A stretch of DNA of 64,000 nucleotides from Thermococcus stetteri (GTDB lineage Archaea > Methanobacteriota_B > Thermococci > Thermococcales > Thermococcaceae), in the NCBI RefSeq assembly GCF_017873335.1, contig NZ_JAGGKB010000001.1:310001-374000 (forward strand), in the 5' to 3' direction. Positions within the stretch are counted from its first letter, which is position 1, and each line of letters opens with the position of its first letter. Positions 28,046 to 37,645 of this stretch are shown here, piece after piece. Under the pieces are notes generated by a model that was not told the origin of the DNA, ran no database searches, and was given only the letters and a program-made list of their open reading frames with translations. Position numbers and translations under genes: made by a program.

Positions 28046-28546
28046 TCACCAGAACGTTATTCTCTCCACGCTGACGTCTTCCCCGACAACATGGAGAACT
28101 GCAAACCCCGGCGAGTCCATTCTGGGAAAAAGTGGAGATCCAGGATTGAGCAGAATAACTTTTCTGCCGTATAAAGAGTGGGTATCATAATAATATCTAT
28201 GAGTGTGACCGAAGATAAGGACATCAACGTCCATCTCAAGGGCCTTGAGAGTTAGGAAGTGGGCGTTCAGAGAGAGCAACTGATGACCGTGGATCATGCC
28301 TATTTTGAGGTCTTCAACTTCGACGACCTCCCCCTCTGGGAGGTTAAGCCTGTCGGCGTTCCCCCTAACGGCGAGTGCTGGAGCAATCTCCTCGAGCCTT
28401 TCAAGGAGTTCGGGATCCGTTATGTCTCCCGCATGGAGAATAAGACCCGGCTGAACCTTTTCAAGGCGATCAAATAAAATAGTGGGAAGGTTTCTGGTCT
28501 TGTCTCCGTAATGGGTGTCGCTTACAACGGCCACCTTCAAGGCCAT
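28046..28546 (-). CDS. YfcE/MJ0936-type metallophosphodiesterase
   Basis: A 166-aa calcineurin-like phosphoesterase. All metal-site motifs are present in order: SDTHYG, HAGDITD, VRGNADR, IHGHQ and FGHTHRYY. MJ0936 and relatives hydrolyse phosphodiesters (model substrates and possibly 2',3'- or 3',5'-cyclic nucleotides) with Mn or Ni; the natural substrate is unknown. The gene starts 3 bases after the TFB stop, so it is probably translated from the gar1-tfb-yfcE transcript. It converges on the histone gene. Confidence 0.93.
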   Translation of the reverse strand: MALKVAVVSDTHYGDKTRNLPTILFDRLEKVQPGLILHAGDITDPELLERLEEIAPALAVRGNADRLNLPEGEVVEVEDLKIGMIHGHQLLSLNAHFLTLKALEMDVDVLIFGHTHRYYYDTHSLYGRKVILLNPGSPLFPRMDSPGFAVLHVVGEDVSVERITFW

Positions 28547-28549
28547 CCC

Positions 28550-29470
28550 TCAGATGGGGACGTTTATGCCCAACTTCTCCACAAGCTCCTTGTAGCGGTT
28601 CCTGACGGTTACTTCTGTTACGTGGGCAACTTCCGCAACTTCCCTCTGAGTCCTCTTCTCGCCCTCCAACAGAGCCGCTATGTAGAGGGCCGCCGCGGCC
28701 AGACCTGTTGGACCCTTACCACTCGTTATCCCGCGTTTTATGGCCTCGTTCAGGATTTCCTTGGCCCTCCTCTTAGTCCTAGCGCTCACTCCAAGGGCAT
28801 CACCGAAGCGGTCAACGTACTCTACGGGGCTGGTTGGCCTGAGGTTCAGACCGAGGCCCCTTGCCATGAAGCGGTAGCTCCTCCCTATTTCCTTCTTTGA
28901 GACCTTGGATACCGATGCAATCTCGTCCAGTGTTCTTGGGATGCCCTCCATCCTGCAGGCGGCGTATAGTGCCGCCGAGACCATACCCTCTATTGAACGG
29001 CCGCGGATGAGCTTTTTCATAACGGCTTTCCTGTAGAGAGAAGCGGCAACTTCCTTGAGATGCCTCGGTAGGCGGAGCTGAGCGGCCATCCTGTCAAGCT
29101 CGCTTAAAGCAAAGGCAAGGTTCCTCTCGGCGGCATCGTTGATGCGCATCCTCCTCTGCCACATGCGGAGCCTTCTGAGCTTCGTCCTGTACATCCCAGT
29201 TATCTGGTTGCCGTGGATGTCTTTATCGCGCCAGTCAATGTCGGTAGAAAGGCCCTTGTCGTGGATCATCAGGGTCATGGGTGCGCCGGTTCTGGCGCGC
29301 TTTTCCCTCTGACCCGGCTCAAAGGCCCTCCACTCGGGCCCTTCGTCCACAACGTTCTCCTCAATTACGTAGCCGCACTTGGCACAGATTATCTCTCCCC
29401 TTCGCGGGTCGTAGATAAACTCCGTCGAACCGCAAACGGGACATTCCCTCCTCGGGCTAATATCTCTCAC
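28550..29470 (-). CDS. tfb: Transcription initiation factor B (TFB2-like)
   Basis: A 306-aa TFIIB homologue that recruits RNA polymerase to TBP-TATA complexes. The N-terminal zinc ribbon has Cys10, Cys13, Cys29 and Cys32 (CPVCG and CAKCG). The B-reader/linker is basic, and two cyclin folds follow, with [19 protein letters not shown] starting the first and [17 protein letters not shown] the second. The C-terminal helix-turn-helix for BRE contact is [20 protein letters not shown]. From memory, TFB2 (TK2287) has this location in T. kodakarensis. The start GTG 29470 overlaps the gar1 stop (GTGA); a slightly later start cannot be ruled out. Confidence 0.95.
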   Translation of the reverse strand: MRDISPRRECPVCGSTEFIYDPRRGEIICAKCGYVIEENVVDEGPEWRAFEPGQREKRARTGAPMTLMIHDKGLSTDIDWRDKDIHGNQITGMYRTKLRRLRMWQRRMRINDAAERNLAFALSELDRMAAQLRLPRHLKEVAASLYRKAVMKKLIRGRSIEGMVSAALYAACRMEGIPRTLDEIASVSKVSKKEIGRSYRFMARGLGLNLRPTSPVEYVDRFGDALGVSARTKRRAKEILNEAIKRGITSGKGPTGLAAAALYIAALLEGEKRTQREVAEVAHVTEVTVRNRYKELVEKLGINVPI

Positions 29471-29826
29471 CCCCTTCTCCTGGGGGTGGGGCCGGAACGC
29501 TTGCCATTCTTACCCTTTTCAGGATAAGACTTGGAGTTCTTGGAGGGTTTGCCTTTACCACTAGCCCTCCCCTTCCGGGGAGCCTTTTTGCTCCCCTTTT
29601 CCCGCTTGCCAACGTAGAGAACCGCCCCAACGTACTTCTCGGGATCCTTCACCCGAGGTTTAACGGCGACATAGGGATAATTAACCGGACCAAAAACATC
29701 CTTGACTACTCCGATGGGTTTCAGCTCCTTGTCAACAACAGGCTCATTCAGGGACGGCACCCAGTTTGTCCTGACTATGAGGAAGCCCTGCTTCGCGTAG
29801 TGAGAAACAACTCCTAGGCGTTTCAT
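29467..29826 (-). CDS. gar1: H/ACA RNP protein Gar1
   Basis: A 119-aa subunit of the H/ACA RNP, which guides pseudouridylation with Cbf5, Nop10 and L7Ae; Gar1 helps product release by binding Cbf5. The reductase-like six-stranded barrel spans about residues 1-80, with [19 protein letters not shown] as its conserved core. The tail is Lys/Gly-rich, as usual in hyperthermophiles. The stop overlaps the TFB start by 4 bases, coupling RNA modification and transcription genes. ATG 29826 follows GGGGTGG. Confidence 0.93.
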   Translation of the reverse strand: MKRLGVVSHYAKQGFLIVRTNWVPSLNEPVVDKELKPIGVVKDVFGPVNYPYVAVKPRVKDPEKYVGAVLYVGKREKGSKKAPRKGRASGKGKPSKNSKSYPEKGKNGKRSGPTPRRRG

Positions 29827-29948
29827 AGCCCCACCCCAAAACCAGGTTTCCTTTTAAGCTTTTCGCTTTTCCCCTTTATAAAGCTTTCGATAATTTGAGA
29901 AAGATTTTTAATAAGAACTTTCCAACAATAAAGTTTGGGAAGGATAAA

Positions 29949-30770
29949 ATGAAGTGCCTCGTAGTTGGTCACGTTGTGAGGGACGTGGTTAAGAAAGGTG
30001 ATAATGTTCTTGAAAGGCTTGGAGGCGGTGCTTATTATTCAGCACTTGCCCTCTCCAGGTTCTGCGATGTTGAGATATTCACTTCTTTCTCAGAACTCCC
30101 CGATGAGTGGATTAAAGAGCTAAAATCCATTGGAGAACTGCATATAGTTCCGTCCGAGGAAACGACCACTTACGAACTGACTTACCTGGACAGTAACAGG
30201 AGAGCGCTAAAACTTCTAGAGAGGGCGTCACCCCTCAAAGGACTTCCAGACGGAAACTACGACATAGTCATTATAAACCCCGTAGCGGGGGAAGTACCTC
30301 CTGCTCTGGTTGCCCATGCGGTCGGGAATTTTCCCCTCGTAGCGGTTGATTTGCAGGGGTTTATCCGTTCCCCTCATCCAGGCGAAGTCGGGTATCTAAC
30401 GCTCGACGGCTCGTTCTTAAAGGGGGTAACTGTTCTCCACGCGGATGTGAGTGAGTTCCAACATCTAGAGAACTTCTCCCCGGAATTAGTGGACGTCCTT
30501 CTCCTCTCCAATGGACCAGAGCCGGGGAAAGCGTTCCTCCATGGGAGAGAGTACATGTTCAATTCAGTCCGAGTAGATGTAGATGAATCAACAGGAGCGG
30601 GAGACGTTTTTCTTGGAGCTTTTACTGGATTATACTCCCAGTGTCCTTTCGTGCAGGCCCTTAAGAGAGCCGTTGCTTTCACCGCACTGTTCCTCAAGAA
30701 AAGGCACGTTGATTTCCCAATGGAAGACGTTAACAGACTCGCAATGGAAGTTGAAGTGAAAAGGGTATAA
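29949..30770 (+). CDS. PfkB-family kinase, probable myo-inositol 3-kinase
   Basis: A 273-aa ribokinase-fold enzyme. The PfkB signatures are visible: an N-terminal [14 protein letters not shown] segment and the anion-hole motif [16 protein letters not shown] with the catalytic Asp. From memory, the T. kodakarensis gene in this position (TK2285) phosphorylates myo-inositol at O3 with ATP. In this window it stands 1.7 kb from IPCT/DIPPS and inositol-phosphate synthase, which supports an inositol substrate; it could recycle free inositol into the di-myo-inositol phosphate pathway. Unlike fructokinases the protein is short. ATG 29949 follows GGAAGGA. Its stop overlaps the promoter of a guide RNA. 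Confidence 0.85.
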   Translation: MKCLVVGHVVRDVVKKGDNVLERLGGGAYYSALALSRFCDVEIFTSFSELPDEWIKELKSIGELHIVPSEETTTYELTYLDSNRRALKLLERASPLKGLPDGNYDIVIINPVAGEVPPALVAHAVGNFPLVAVDLQGFIRSPHPGEVGYLTLDGSFLKGVTVLHADVSEFQHLENFSPELVDVLLLSNGPEPGKAFLHGREYMFNSVRVDVDESTGAGDVFLGAFTGLYSQCPFVQALKRAVAFTALFLKKRHVDFPMEDVNRLAMEVEVKRV

Positions 30771-30774
30771 ACAT
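30763..30774 (+). promoter_or_regulatory. TATA box for the guide RNA / Nudix transcript
   Basis: AAAAGGGTATAAAC overlaps the kinase stop codon (GTATAA). Its centre near 30768 predicts transcription from about 30793, which coincides with the base of the box C/D RNA stem. Confidence 0.6.
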
Positions 30775-30792
30775 TCACACCCTAACTTCTCA

Positions 30793-30852
30793 ACACCGAT
30801 GATGAAACGTCAGCACGCTGAAGGATGAAGAGAAGGGACTTCCCTGAGGTGG
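30793..30852 (+). ncRNA. Box C/D guide sRNA (candidate 2)
   Basis: Ideal archaeal geometry: box C ATGATGA (30799-30805), 12-nt guide (30806-30817), D' CTGA (30818-30821), 3-nt spacer, C' ATGAAGA (30825-30831), 12-nt guide (30832-30843), box D CTGA (30844-30847). The flanks CACC (30794-30797) and GGTG (30848-30851) pair to form the terminal stem of the kink-turn. A TATA box lies 25 bases upstream. The 3' stem strand doubles as the ribosome binding site (GAGGTGG) of the Nudix gene, so RNA processing and translation of that gene may compete. Guides AACGTCAGCACG and GAAGGGACTTCC; targets not determined. Confidence 0.88.
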
Positions 30853-30857
30853 TTTCG

Positions 30858-31361
30858 ATGGACAGGTACGTTCTCCTGGTTAAGGCCCCAACGGAAGCGG
30901 ACGTCTCTTCCTTTAGAAAGGAAGCAAAGGAGCTAGCCGAAAAATACGGCTTTAAGGCAGAGCTCCACAGGTGCATAGGTCTTACTGTTGACGCGGTGAT
31001 AGTTTACAACAACGGAGTTGTCCTGATAAAGCGGAAGAACGAGCCATTCAAAGACCACTACGCCCTTCCCGGGGGCTTTGTAGAATACGGTGAGACCGTT
31101 GAAGAGGCTCTTCTACGTGAGGCTAAGGAGGAAACGGGGCTTGACGTGAGGCCCGTCAAGCTGGTCGGCGTCTATTCAAAGCCCGACAGAGACCCAAGGG
31201 GACACACAGTAACGGTTGCTTTCCTCTGTATAGGGGAGGGAGAGCCGAAGGCGGGCGACGACGCCAAGGAAGTCTTCGTGTTCCCCATAGAAGAGGCCCT
31301 GAAGCTTCCGCTGGCATTTGACCATGAGGAGATACTTAGAGATGCTCTCAGCTTGAGGTGA
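30858..31361 (+). CDS. Nudix hydrolase, ADP-ribose pyrophosphatase-like
   Basis: A 167-aa Nudix enzyme. The full Nudix box is GGFVEYGETVEEALLREAKEETG (read as Gly, five residues, Glu, seven residues, REAKEE), which binds Mg and cleaves nucleoside diphosphate derivatives. Archaeal relatives hydrolyse ADP-ribose. An extra N-terminal segment of about 45 residues (VKAPTEADVSSFRKEAKELAEKYG) precedes the core. ATG 30858 is chosen because GAGGTGG is 5 bases upstream; an earlier in-frame ATG (30825) lies inside the guide RNA. The next gene starts 4 bases downstream. Confidence 0.9.
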   Translation: MDRYVLLVKAPTEADVSSFRKEAKELAEKYGFKAELHRCIGLTVDAVIVYNNGVVLIKRKNEPFKDHYALPGGFVEYGETVEEALLREAKEETGLDVRPVKLVGVYSKPDRDPRGHTVTVAFLCIGEGEPKAGDDAKEVFVFPIEEALKLPLAFDHEEILRDALSLR

Positions 31362-31365
31362 GCGC

Positions 31366-31722
31366 ATGATGCTCGAATACCCTGCTTTTGGCAGAATAAC
31401 CGTGAACGGAACCACCTACGAGCACGACATCGTCGTTTATCCAAGCGGGAGAATCGAGCGCAGGAAGAAGGAGATAAGCAAGCGAAAACACGGAACGAGT
31501 CACAAGCTCGATCCCGAAGAGTTAAAGGAGTATCTCACTGAAGACTTCGATGTTCTCGTTGTGGGGACTGGGATGTACGGTATGCTCTCCCTCCTTCCGG
31601 AGAGCAGGGAACTTGTGAAGGAGAAAGAAGTCCTTGAACTCCCAACTGGAAAGGCCGTTGAAATCTTTAATGACCTCCAGAAAAAGAAAAGGGTGCTGGG
31701 AATATTCCACGTTACTTGCTGA
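31366..31722 (+). CDS. Mth938-like domain protein
   Basis: A 118-aa single-domain protein of the MTH938/NDUFAF3-like (DUF498) fold. The typical start YPAFGRITVNGTTYEHDIVVYPSG and the later DVLVVGTGMYGMLSLLPES are the family core. No catalytic role is known in archaea; mitochondrial members assist complex I assembly. It follows the Nudix gene by 4 bases and converges on the diphthamide gene. Start ATG 31366 or 31369 behind GAGGTGAGC. Confidence 0.88.
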   Translation: MMLEYPAFGRITVNGTTYEHDIVVYPSGRIERRKKEISKRKHGTSHKLDPEELKEYLTEDFDVLVVGTGMYGMLSLLPESRELVKEKEVLELPTGKAVEIFNDLQKKKRVLGIFHVTC

Positions 31723-31725
31723 ACT

Positions 31726-32403
31726 TTACTCTTTTGGTTCAAGGTGGGCCCTCTTTACCTCAAGCACGCCTGAATAGGTGCACTCGTCCCACTTCCTCTC
31801 GACCTCGTCGAAGACCACCCTCGCCCTGAAGAATGGGGCGTCCCTCACGAAGGTCTCGAACTCGCCGCCTTCACCTGCAACGTGAAGTTTGTACTTCTCG
31901 TGGAGTCTTATAAGCTCTTCCAGGGCCATCTCGTCTATCCTCCTTCCGAGCCAGCTCTGGTCAAGGCCGTAAGCAGCGGTTCCAACTACGACCACGTCAA
32001 AGATGCTTATGATTTCCCTCATATAATCAACCGGATCCCTGTGCCAGGCTGGGGCGAAGCTCTCAATCCCGAGCTCCCTCACAACCCTGTCCACCCTCTT
32101 CTTCTGGTACTCGCTGGCCAGGGCTCCAGCGACGACCCCATCAATTTTCAGCCCCTCAAGGACGGCCTTCATGTCCTCGACTTCTTTCTCCTTCTCTCCG
32201 GAGGTGAAGCCCTTGACGAGGGGGATTCCCACCGCCCTAGCCTGGAGCTCGGTGAGGTGTATGTTCGGGACGTGGTACATATAGCTCTCGTGGTTCTCGC
32301 TCACCATTGAGACGAGATACTTCACTTCAAACCCCTGCCTGAGCGCCCAGTAAAGGGCGTAGTTCGAGTCCTTCCCGCCGGAATACAGCACCGCAACGCG
32401 CAT
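31726..32403 (-). CDS. dph6: Diphthine--ammonia ligase
   Basis: A 225-aa ATP-pyrophosphatase-type enzyme that amidates diphthine on elongation factor 2, the last step of diphthamide synthesis. The PP-loop is [13 protein letters not shown] at the N-terminus, and the family blocks [35 protein letters not shown] and [13 protein letters not shown] follow. ATG 32403 is used because GGGTAAG precedes it. It is divergent from the IPCT/DIPPS gene; a minus-strand TATTTAAA box lies near 32425. Confidence 0.93.
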   Translation of the reverse strand: MRVAVLYSGGKDSNYALYWALRQGFEVKYLVSMVSENHESYMYHVPNIHLTELQARAVGIPLVKGFTSGEKEKEVEDMKAVLEGLKIDGVVAGALASEYQKKRVDRVVRELGIESFAPAWHRDPVDYMREIISIFDVVVVGTAAYGLDQSWLGRRIDEMALEELIRLHEKYKLHVAGEGGEFETFVRDAPFFRARVVFDEVERKWDECTYSGVLEVKRAHLEPKE

Positions 32404-32496
32404 CTTACCCACCCGAAAATTTTTAAATACATTGAGTTAGTTTAACCTGAGTGCTTCTGGATTTCCATCGCACAACCCGTTAAAAAGGTGATGCCA

Positions 32497-33795
32497 ATGG
32501 CACCAGAGACCGCAGTAATCCTGGCGGCGGGCCTCGGGACGAGGATGGGCGGAAGGCCCAAGGGACTTATCAGGGTAGCCGGAAGGGAAATCCTGTACAG
32601 GACAATGGCCCTTCTCAAGGAGCACGGGGTGAGAAAGTTCGTGATAGTCACCAACAGTAAATACGCCCCCCTTTACCGGGAGTTCATCGAGAGACACTCC
32701 TTTCCGGCGGAGCTCATCATCAACCCAGAGCCCGAGAAGGGCAACGGCCACTCCCTCCACCTAGCTAGGGGAAAGGTTTCCGGAAAGTTCGTACTGGTAA
32801 TGAGCGACCACGTCTACTCCAGGGACTTCATCGAACGGGCAGTGAGAGGGGAAGGACTTATAGCGGACAGGAAACCGAGATGGGTTGATACCGGCGAGGC
32901 AACTAAAGTCCAAGTAAAGGACGGAAGGGTGTGGAAGATCGGTAAAGGCCTCGATGAGTGGGACGCGGTCGATACCGGGTTTTTCATCCTCGATGAGGGC
33001 ATCTTCGAAGTCACGGAAGCCCTCGAAAGAGAAAGGGACGGCGACTACTCCCTGAGCGAGGCCATGGAACGGGCAGGGATTCCAGCAACCTTCATTGACG
33101 GCCTCGGCTGGACGGATGTAGACACTCCAGGGGATCTGAAAAGAGCCAGGAAAATGCTGGTGAGGACGGCCGTGAAGGGAACTGGAGACGGGTTCATAAG
33201 CAGACATTTGAACAGGAGAATCTCAACGAGGATAAGCGAACTTCTGGTGGAGAATGTTACGCCAAACCAGATGACAGTGGTAACGTTCCTCTTAGGCATC
33301 GTATCGGGGCTAACTCTTCTCATAAACCTTCCCTTAGCCGGAATACTCTATCAGCTCAGCTCAATCCTCGACGGCGTTGACGGGGAGCTGGCGAGGGCCC
33401 AACTCAGGACGAGCAGGCTCGGTGGCTACGTTGATTCAATCCTCGACCGCTACGTTGACGGGAGCTTCCTGGCACTGCTGGCCTACACAACGCTCAGAGA
33501 ACCGCTCTGGTATCTAATTGCCCTCTTAGCCCTCCTCGGCTCGGTGATGGTAAGCTACTCTACGGAGAGGTTCAAGGGAGCCTTCTGCAGGGATGCCTAC
33601 AAAGAAGTTTCTCTCCTTAGAAAACTTCCCGGGAAGAGGGACGAGAGGGTTTTCCTGACGATGCTCTTCCTTCTGTATCCGGCTGAAATCTCGGTAAAGG
33701 CCCTCTTCCTGACCCTTGCCGTGCTGACTAACGTTAGGGTCGCCCTCACGATGTATTTTATTGCCCGGAAAGTTTCACATCCGAAAACTATTTAA
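32497..33795 (+). CDS. Bifunctional CTP:inositol-1-phosphate cytidylyltransferase / DIPP synthase
   Basis: A 432-aa fusion typical of hyperthermophiles making di-myo-inositol phosphate. The N-terminal nucleotidyltransferase (about 1-220) shows ILAAGLGTRMGGRPKGLI and MSDHVYS and activates L-myo-inositol 1-phosphate with CTP. The C-terminal CDP-alcohol phosphotransferase has the motif DGVDGELARAQLRTSRLGG then YVDSILDRYVD (DG-x2-AR-x8-G-x3-D-x3-D) and four to six membrane helices; it joins CDP-inositol to inositol 1-phosphate. It therefore sits in the membrane with the transferase in the cytoplasm. ATG 32497 follows GGTGAT. Inositol-phosphate synthase lies 42 bases downstream. Confidence 0.95.
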   Translation: MAPETAVILAAGLGTRMGGRPKGLIRVAGREILYRTMALLKEHGVRKFVIVTNSKYAPLYREFIERHSFPAELIINPEPEKGNGHSLHLARGKVSGKFVLVMSDHVYSRDFIERAVRGEGLIADRKPRWVDTGEATKVQVKDGRVWKIGKGLDEWDAVDTGFFILDEGIFEVTEALERERDGDYSLSEAMERAGIPATFIDGLGWTDVDTPGDLKRARKMLVRTAVKGTGDGFISRHLNRRISTRISELLVENVTPNQMTVVTFLLGIVSGLTLLINLPLAGILYQLSSILDGVDGELARAQLRTSRLGGYVDSILDRYVDGSFLALLAYTTLREPLWYLIALLALLGSVMVSYSTERFKGAFCRDAYKEVSLLRKLPGKRDERVFLTMLFLLYPAEISVKALFLTLAVLTNVRVALTMYFIARKVSHPKTI

Positions 33796-33837
33796 CTGCT
33801 ATAAAATATTTTAAACCAGCACTGGAGGTGAATAACG

Positions 33838-34986
33838 ATGGTGAGGGTTGTAATTCTTGGACAGGGATACGTTGCAAGCATATTCGCAAGCGGGCTTGAG
33901 AAGATAAAGGCTGGGAAGATGAAGCCCTACGGCGTTCCGCTGGCCGATGAGCTCCCGATTAAGATAAAGGACATAGAAATCGTCGGTTCTTACGACGTTG
34001 ACTCCAACAAGGTCGGAAAGGATCTCTACGAGGTTGTCAAAAGCTACGACCCCGATGCCCCAGAAAGCCTCAAGGGGATAACCATAAGGAAGGGCGTCCA
34101 CCTCGGAAGCCTCAGAAACCTGCCGCTTACCCCAACTGGCCTCGACGACGAGATGACGCTTAAAGAGGCTGTTGAGCACCTCGTAAGCGAGTGGAAGGAG
34201 CTCAAGCCGGATGTTTTCGTCAACGTCTGCACCACCGAGGCCTTCACTCCCTTCGAGAGCAGGGAAGAGCTCGAGAAGGCCATCGAGGAGGACAGGAAGG
34301 AGAGGCTCACCGCCACACAGCTCTACGTCTATGCCGCCGCCAAGTACGCAAAGGAGGTCGGAGGGGTGGCCTTCGTCAACGCCATTCCAACCCTCATAGC
34401 CAACGACCCAGTTTACGTTGAGCTCGCGAAGGAGAGCAACCTGGTTATCTTCGGTGACGATGGAGCAACCGGTGCAACACCGCTTACCGCAGACGTTCTC
34501 AGCCACCTCGCCCAGAGGAACCGCTACGTTTTGGATATAGCCCAGTTCAACATCGGCGGCAACCAGGACTTCCTGGCCTTAACCGACGAGGAGAGGAACA
34601 GGAGCAAGGAGTTCACAAAGAGCTCAATCGTCGAGGACATCCTCGGCTACGACGCCCCCCACTACATCAAGCCCACAGGCTTCCTCGAGCCCCTCGACGA
34701 CAAGAAGTTCATAGCGATGCACATCGAGTACGTCAGCTTCAACGGCGCCCACGACGAGATAGTCATCACCGGCAGGATAAACGACAGCCCTGCCCTCGCC
34801 GGTTTGCTCGTCGACCTCGTGAGGCTCGGTAAAATAGCAGTTGACAGGAAGGAGTTCGGAACGGTCTATGAAGTCAACGCCTTCTACATGAAGAACCCCG
34901 GCCCGAAGGAGGCCAAGAACATACCAAGGATAATCGCCCACGAGAAGATGCGCATGTGGGCTGGACTGAAGCCAAAGTGGCTCTAA
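33838..34986 (+). CDS. Inositol-1-phosphate synthase
   Basis: A 382-aa NAD-dependent enzyme that cyclises glucose 6-phosphate to L-myo-inositol 1-phosphate, the first step to di-myo-inositol phosphate, a heat and osmotic protectant. The N-terminal Rossmann motif is VVILGQGYVASIFASGLEKI, and family blocks include NVCTTEAFTP, VNAIPTLIA, FGDDGATGATPLTADVLSHLA and FNIGGNQDFLAL. GGAGGTGAATA precedes the ATG. Transcribed with IPCT/DIPPS. A converging gene pair meets just downstream. Confidence 0.96.
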   Translation: MVRVVILGQGYVASIFASGLEKIKAGKMKPYGVPLADELPIKIKDIEIVGSYDVDSNKVGKDLYEVVKSYDPDAPESLKGITIRKGVHLGSLRNLPLTPTGLDDEMTLKEAVEHLVSEWKELKPDVFVNVCTTEAFTPFESREELEKAIEEDRKERLTATQLYVYAAAKYAKEVGGVAFVNAIPTLIANDPVYVELAKESNLVIFGDDGATGATPLTADVLSHLAQRNRYVLDIAQFNIGGNQDFLALTDEERNRSKEFTKSSIVEDILGYDAPHYIKPTGFLEPLDDKKFIAMHIEYVSFNGAHDEIVITGRINDSPALAGLLVDLVRLGKIAVDRKEFGTVYEVNAFYMKNPGPKEAKNIPRIIAHEKMRMWAGLKPKWL

Positions 34987-34987
34987 A

Positions 34988-35044
34988 TATTTTTCTCTTC
35001 TCTAATTTTCTATCGTAAGAAGATAGAGATAGAAAAAAGTAGTA
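34988..35044. terminator. T-rich/hairpin terminator between convergent genes
   Basis: ATTTTTCTCTTCTC follows the synthase stop, and TTTTCTATC pairs with GATAGAAAA around a 13-base loop. The A-run on the far side would act as the T-run for the opposite gene, so the element may stop transcription from both sides. Confidence 0.45.
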
Positions 35045-35054
35045 AAAAAGAAGT

Positions 35055-35663
35055 TCAAAGTCCCAGCATCTCTTTGGCAGCTTTGACTCCCAGCTCAAAG
35101 GCCCTCATGTTGACATCTATCGTCTTCAGCGGGACGCTGATCCTGATGACCTCCTTTATCTGCTCCTCCGAAAGCGGGAAGCCCGGAGTCTGGCTGAGTG
35201 CACCGATTAGGACGACATTTGTGGTAACGATGTTTCCTGCTTCCATAGCTAACTTCTCGGCGTCGAAGGCCATGAACTTGCCGCCGAAGTCCTCTTCAAC
35301 GATCTTCCTCATCTCCTCAAGCGTTGGGTAGGTTGCGAGTCCCATCGAGACCTGAACCGGCGGGATCGGCCTCGCATTGGTAAAGACGAGGCCACCCTTC
35401 TTGAGGTAGTTAATGTAGCGCAGGGCTTCTACCGGCTCGAAGGAGAGTATGACATCGGCCTTCCCCTCGGGAACCATAGCTCCGTACACGTTCTCGCCGA
35501 AGCGGACGTAGGCTATAACGCTTCCAAAGCGCTGGCTCATTCCGTGAACCTCGCCGACACGAACCTTGTAGCCTGCCCCCAAGGCCGCCCAGCCGAGCAA
35601 GTTGGCAGCGGTGAGGATTCCCTGCCCGCCAACTCCGGTGATAACGATGTTGTACTCCTTCAT
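35055..35663 (-). CDS. iorB: Indolepyruvate ferredoxin oxidoreductase, beta subunit
   Basis: A 202-aa gamma-type domain protein that pairs with IorA. Together they oxidise aryl pyruvates from aromatic amino acids to aryl-CoA with ferredoxin reduction. The start [23 protein letters not shown] and the block [21 protein letters not shown] are diagnostic of 2-oxoacid:ferredoxin oxidoreductase gamma domains. ATG 35663 follows GGTGAG and overlaps the IorA stop region by the usual few bases. Enzyme is oxygen-sensitive and cytosolic. Confidence 0.95.
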   Translation of the reverse strand: MKEYNIVITGVGGQGILTAANLLGWAALGAGYKVRVGEVHGMSQRFGSVIAYVRFGENVYGAMVPEGKADVILSFEPVEALRYINYLKKGGLVFTNARPIPPVQVSMGLATYPTLEEMRKIVEEDFGGKFMAFDAEKLAMEAGNIVTTNVVLIGALSQTPGFPLSEEQIKEVIRISVPLKTIDVNMRAFELGVKAAKEMLGL

Positions 35664-35664
35664 T

Positions 35665-37608
35665 TCACTCACCCTCCTTCATAGGCACGAACGCATCGAA
35701 CGGACATACCTGGGCACATCCGCCGCAGCCCCAGCACATCGTCGGGTCGATCTTGGCCTTCTTCTTCTCGGCGTCCCAGTAGATTGCCGGACAGCCGTAG
35801 GCGTTGATACATATCTTACAGCCTGTACACTTGTCCTCAATGACGTGGTAGATCGGCCACTTCTCGCCTCTCCTCCTCATCTGGCCCACCTTGTAGAGGG
35901 CGCAGACCTGCCTTGAGACGACGACGCTCACTCCCTCGACCTGGAGGGCCTTCTTTACCGTCTCGTAGGTGGCCTTTATGTCGTAGGGGTCAACCACTGC
36001 CACGAAGTCGGCGCCCATGGCCCTGGCGACGTCCTCTATCGGTATCCTCTTACCCATACCGTGCGGTGTCTGGCCTGTGCTCGGGTTGGGCTGGTCGCCT
36101 GTCATCGCGGTGACGAGATTGTCGAGGACGACTATGAGAACGTTGGAGCGGTTGTAGATGGCGTTGGCAAGGGCTGGAAGACCCGTGTGGAAGAAGGTCG
36201 AGTCACCGATTGTGGCGACTATAATCTGCTTCTCCTTTCCGCTCTTGTGATCCTCCTCCGCGAGGGAACCGTTGGAGGCTATGCTGAGCCCGTGGGCTAT
36301 GCCGATAGAGGCACCCATTGCAACGGTGGTGTCAACGGTTCTGAGCGGCGGGAGGACTCCGAGGGTGTAACAGCCTATGTCGCTCGGGTATATTGCCTTG
36401 GGACCAGCCGCCTTCCTTATGGCGAAGAAGCTGTTCCTGTGCGGGCACGCCGGACAGAGTGAAGGTGGCCTCGGCGGAACTATCTGAGAGACCTTCTCGT
36501 ACTTCTCGTCGATCTCGGCGAAGTTTATCGGAGTTTCAAGGCCAAGGAACTTGGCTATCGCCTCAACGGCTCTCCTCGTGGTCATCTCATAAACTCTCGG
36601 CACGAGATCCTTTCCGTGAATTGGAATTCTAAGGCCCTTATCGTAGGCCCAGGTCTTGACCTGTTCCTCGACGACAGGCTCGAGCTCCTCAACTATGAGA
36701 ACTTTCTCAAGGCCGTCGAAGAACTTCTCAAGCAGGCCGTAGGGCACTGGGAACGGCGTTCCGAGCTTGAGAACCTTGACGTCCTCGACTCCAAGCCAGG
36801 CAAGGGCTTCCTTTACGTAGGCGTAGCTTAAACCGGGAGCGATGATGCCGACCTTCGCATCTTCCTTGCCCTCTATCCAGTTGAACGGGCAGTTGTTCAG
36901 CTCTTCCCTGATCTTCTCTATCTTCTCAAGTATCTGCGGGTGGAACCTTCTGGCGTTGGAAGGGACGTCAACGAACCTGCTCGGGTTCTTCTTGAACTTC
37001 CCGAACTTCCTCTTACCACTCTTTATCTCCTCGGGCAGTTCGCCGAGTATGACATCTCCCCTAGCGTGAGAGCTTCTGGTCGTGGTTCTCAAGATAACGA
37101 AGTGCTTGAACTTCTCGCTCAGCTCGAAGGCGTACTTCGTCATCTCCTTTGCCTCGTGCGGTGAACTCGGCTCGAGAACCGGGACGTTGGCGAACTTGGC
37201 GTAAACTCTCGTGTCCTGCTCGTTCTGGGAAGACCACATACTCGGGTCGTCCGCGACCATTATGACGAAGCCGCCCTCGACACCCATGCCAACGGAGCTG
37301 AGGAAGCTGTCGGCCGCGACGTTAAGACCAACGTGCTTCATTGCCGTCATTGCCCTGAGGCCGCTCCATGCTGCGGCTAAAGCCGTCTCAAAGGCGACCT
37401 TCTCGTTGGTCGAGTACTCCATGTAAACTCCTGCCTTCTTTGCGACGGCCGCCATCGTGTCTGTGAGCTCTGAACTCGGCGTTCCTGGATAGGCGGCGTA
37501 AACAGCTATGTTCGCTTCGAGAGCTCCCCTCGCTATCGCGTGGTTGCCCAGGAGTAGCACCCTCTCCCCGGGCTTGTCCCACAACACTATGTCGGTAACT
37601 TTCGCCAT
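35665..37608 (-). CDS. iorA: Indolepyruvate ferredoxin oxidoreductase, alpha subunit
   Basis: A 647-aa fusion of the alpha, beta and delta-type domains. The pyrimidine domain carries [14 protein letters not shown]; the TPP-binding half has [12 protein letters not shown], the Mg/TPP motif [13 protein letters not shown] and [13 protein letters not shown]. The C-terminus has two 4Fe-4S clusters ([14 protein letters not shown] and [16 protein letters not shown]). The real start is ATG 37608 behind GGAGGTG; a longer in-frame stretch upstream is antisense to the next gene. With the ADP-forming synthetase encoded upstream it allows ATP formation from aromatic amino acids. Confidence 0.96.
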   Translation of the reverse strand: MAKVTDIVLWDKPGERVLLLGNHAIARGALEANIAVYAAYPGTPSSELTDTMAAVAKKAGVYMEYSTNEKVAFETALAAAWSGLRAMTAMKHVGLNVAADSFLSSVGMGVEGGFVIMVADDPSMWSSQNEQDTRVYAKFANVPVLEPSSPHEAKEMTKYAFELSEKFKHFVILRTTTRSSHARGDVILGELPEEIKSGKRKFGKFKKNPSRFVDVPSNARRFHPQILEKIEKIREELNNCPFNWIEGKEDAKVGIIAPGLSYAYVKEALAWLGVEDVKVLKLGTPFPVPYGLLEKFFDGLEKVLIVEELEPVVEEQVKTWAYDKGLRIPIHGKDLVPRVYEMTTRRAVEAIAKFLGLETPINFAEIDEKYEKVSQIVPPRPPSLCPACPHRNSFFAIRKAAGPKAIYPSDIGCYTLGVLPPLRTVDTTVAMGASIGIAHGLSIASNGSLAEEDHKSGKEKQIIVATIGDSTFFHTGLPALANAIYNRSNVLIVVLDNLVTAMTGDQPNPSTGQTPHGMGKRIPIEDVARAMGADFVAVVDPYDIKATYETVKKALQVEGVSVVVSRQVCALYKVGQMRRRGEKWPIYHVIEDKCTGCKICINAYGCPAIYWDAEKKKAKIDPTMCWGCGGCAQVCPFDAFVPMKEGE

Positions 37609-37645
37609 CTCAACACCTCCGTTAATGAAAGATAAACACGAAAGC

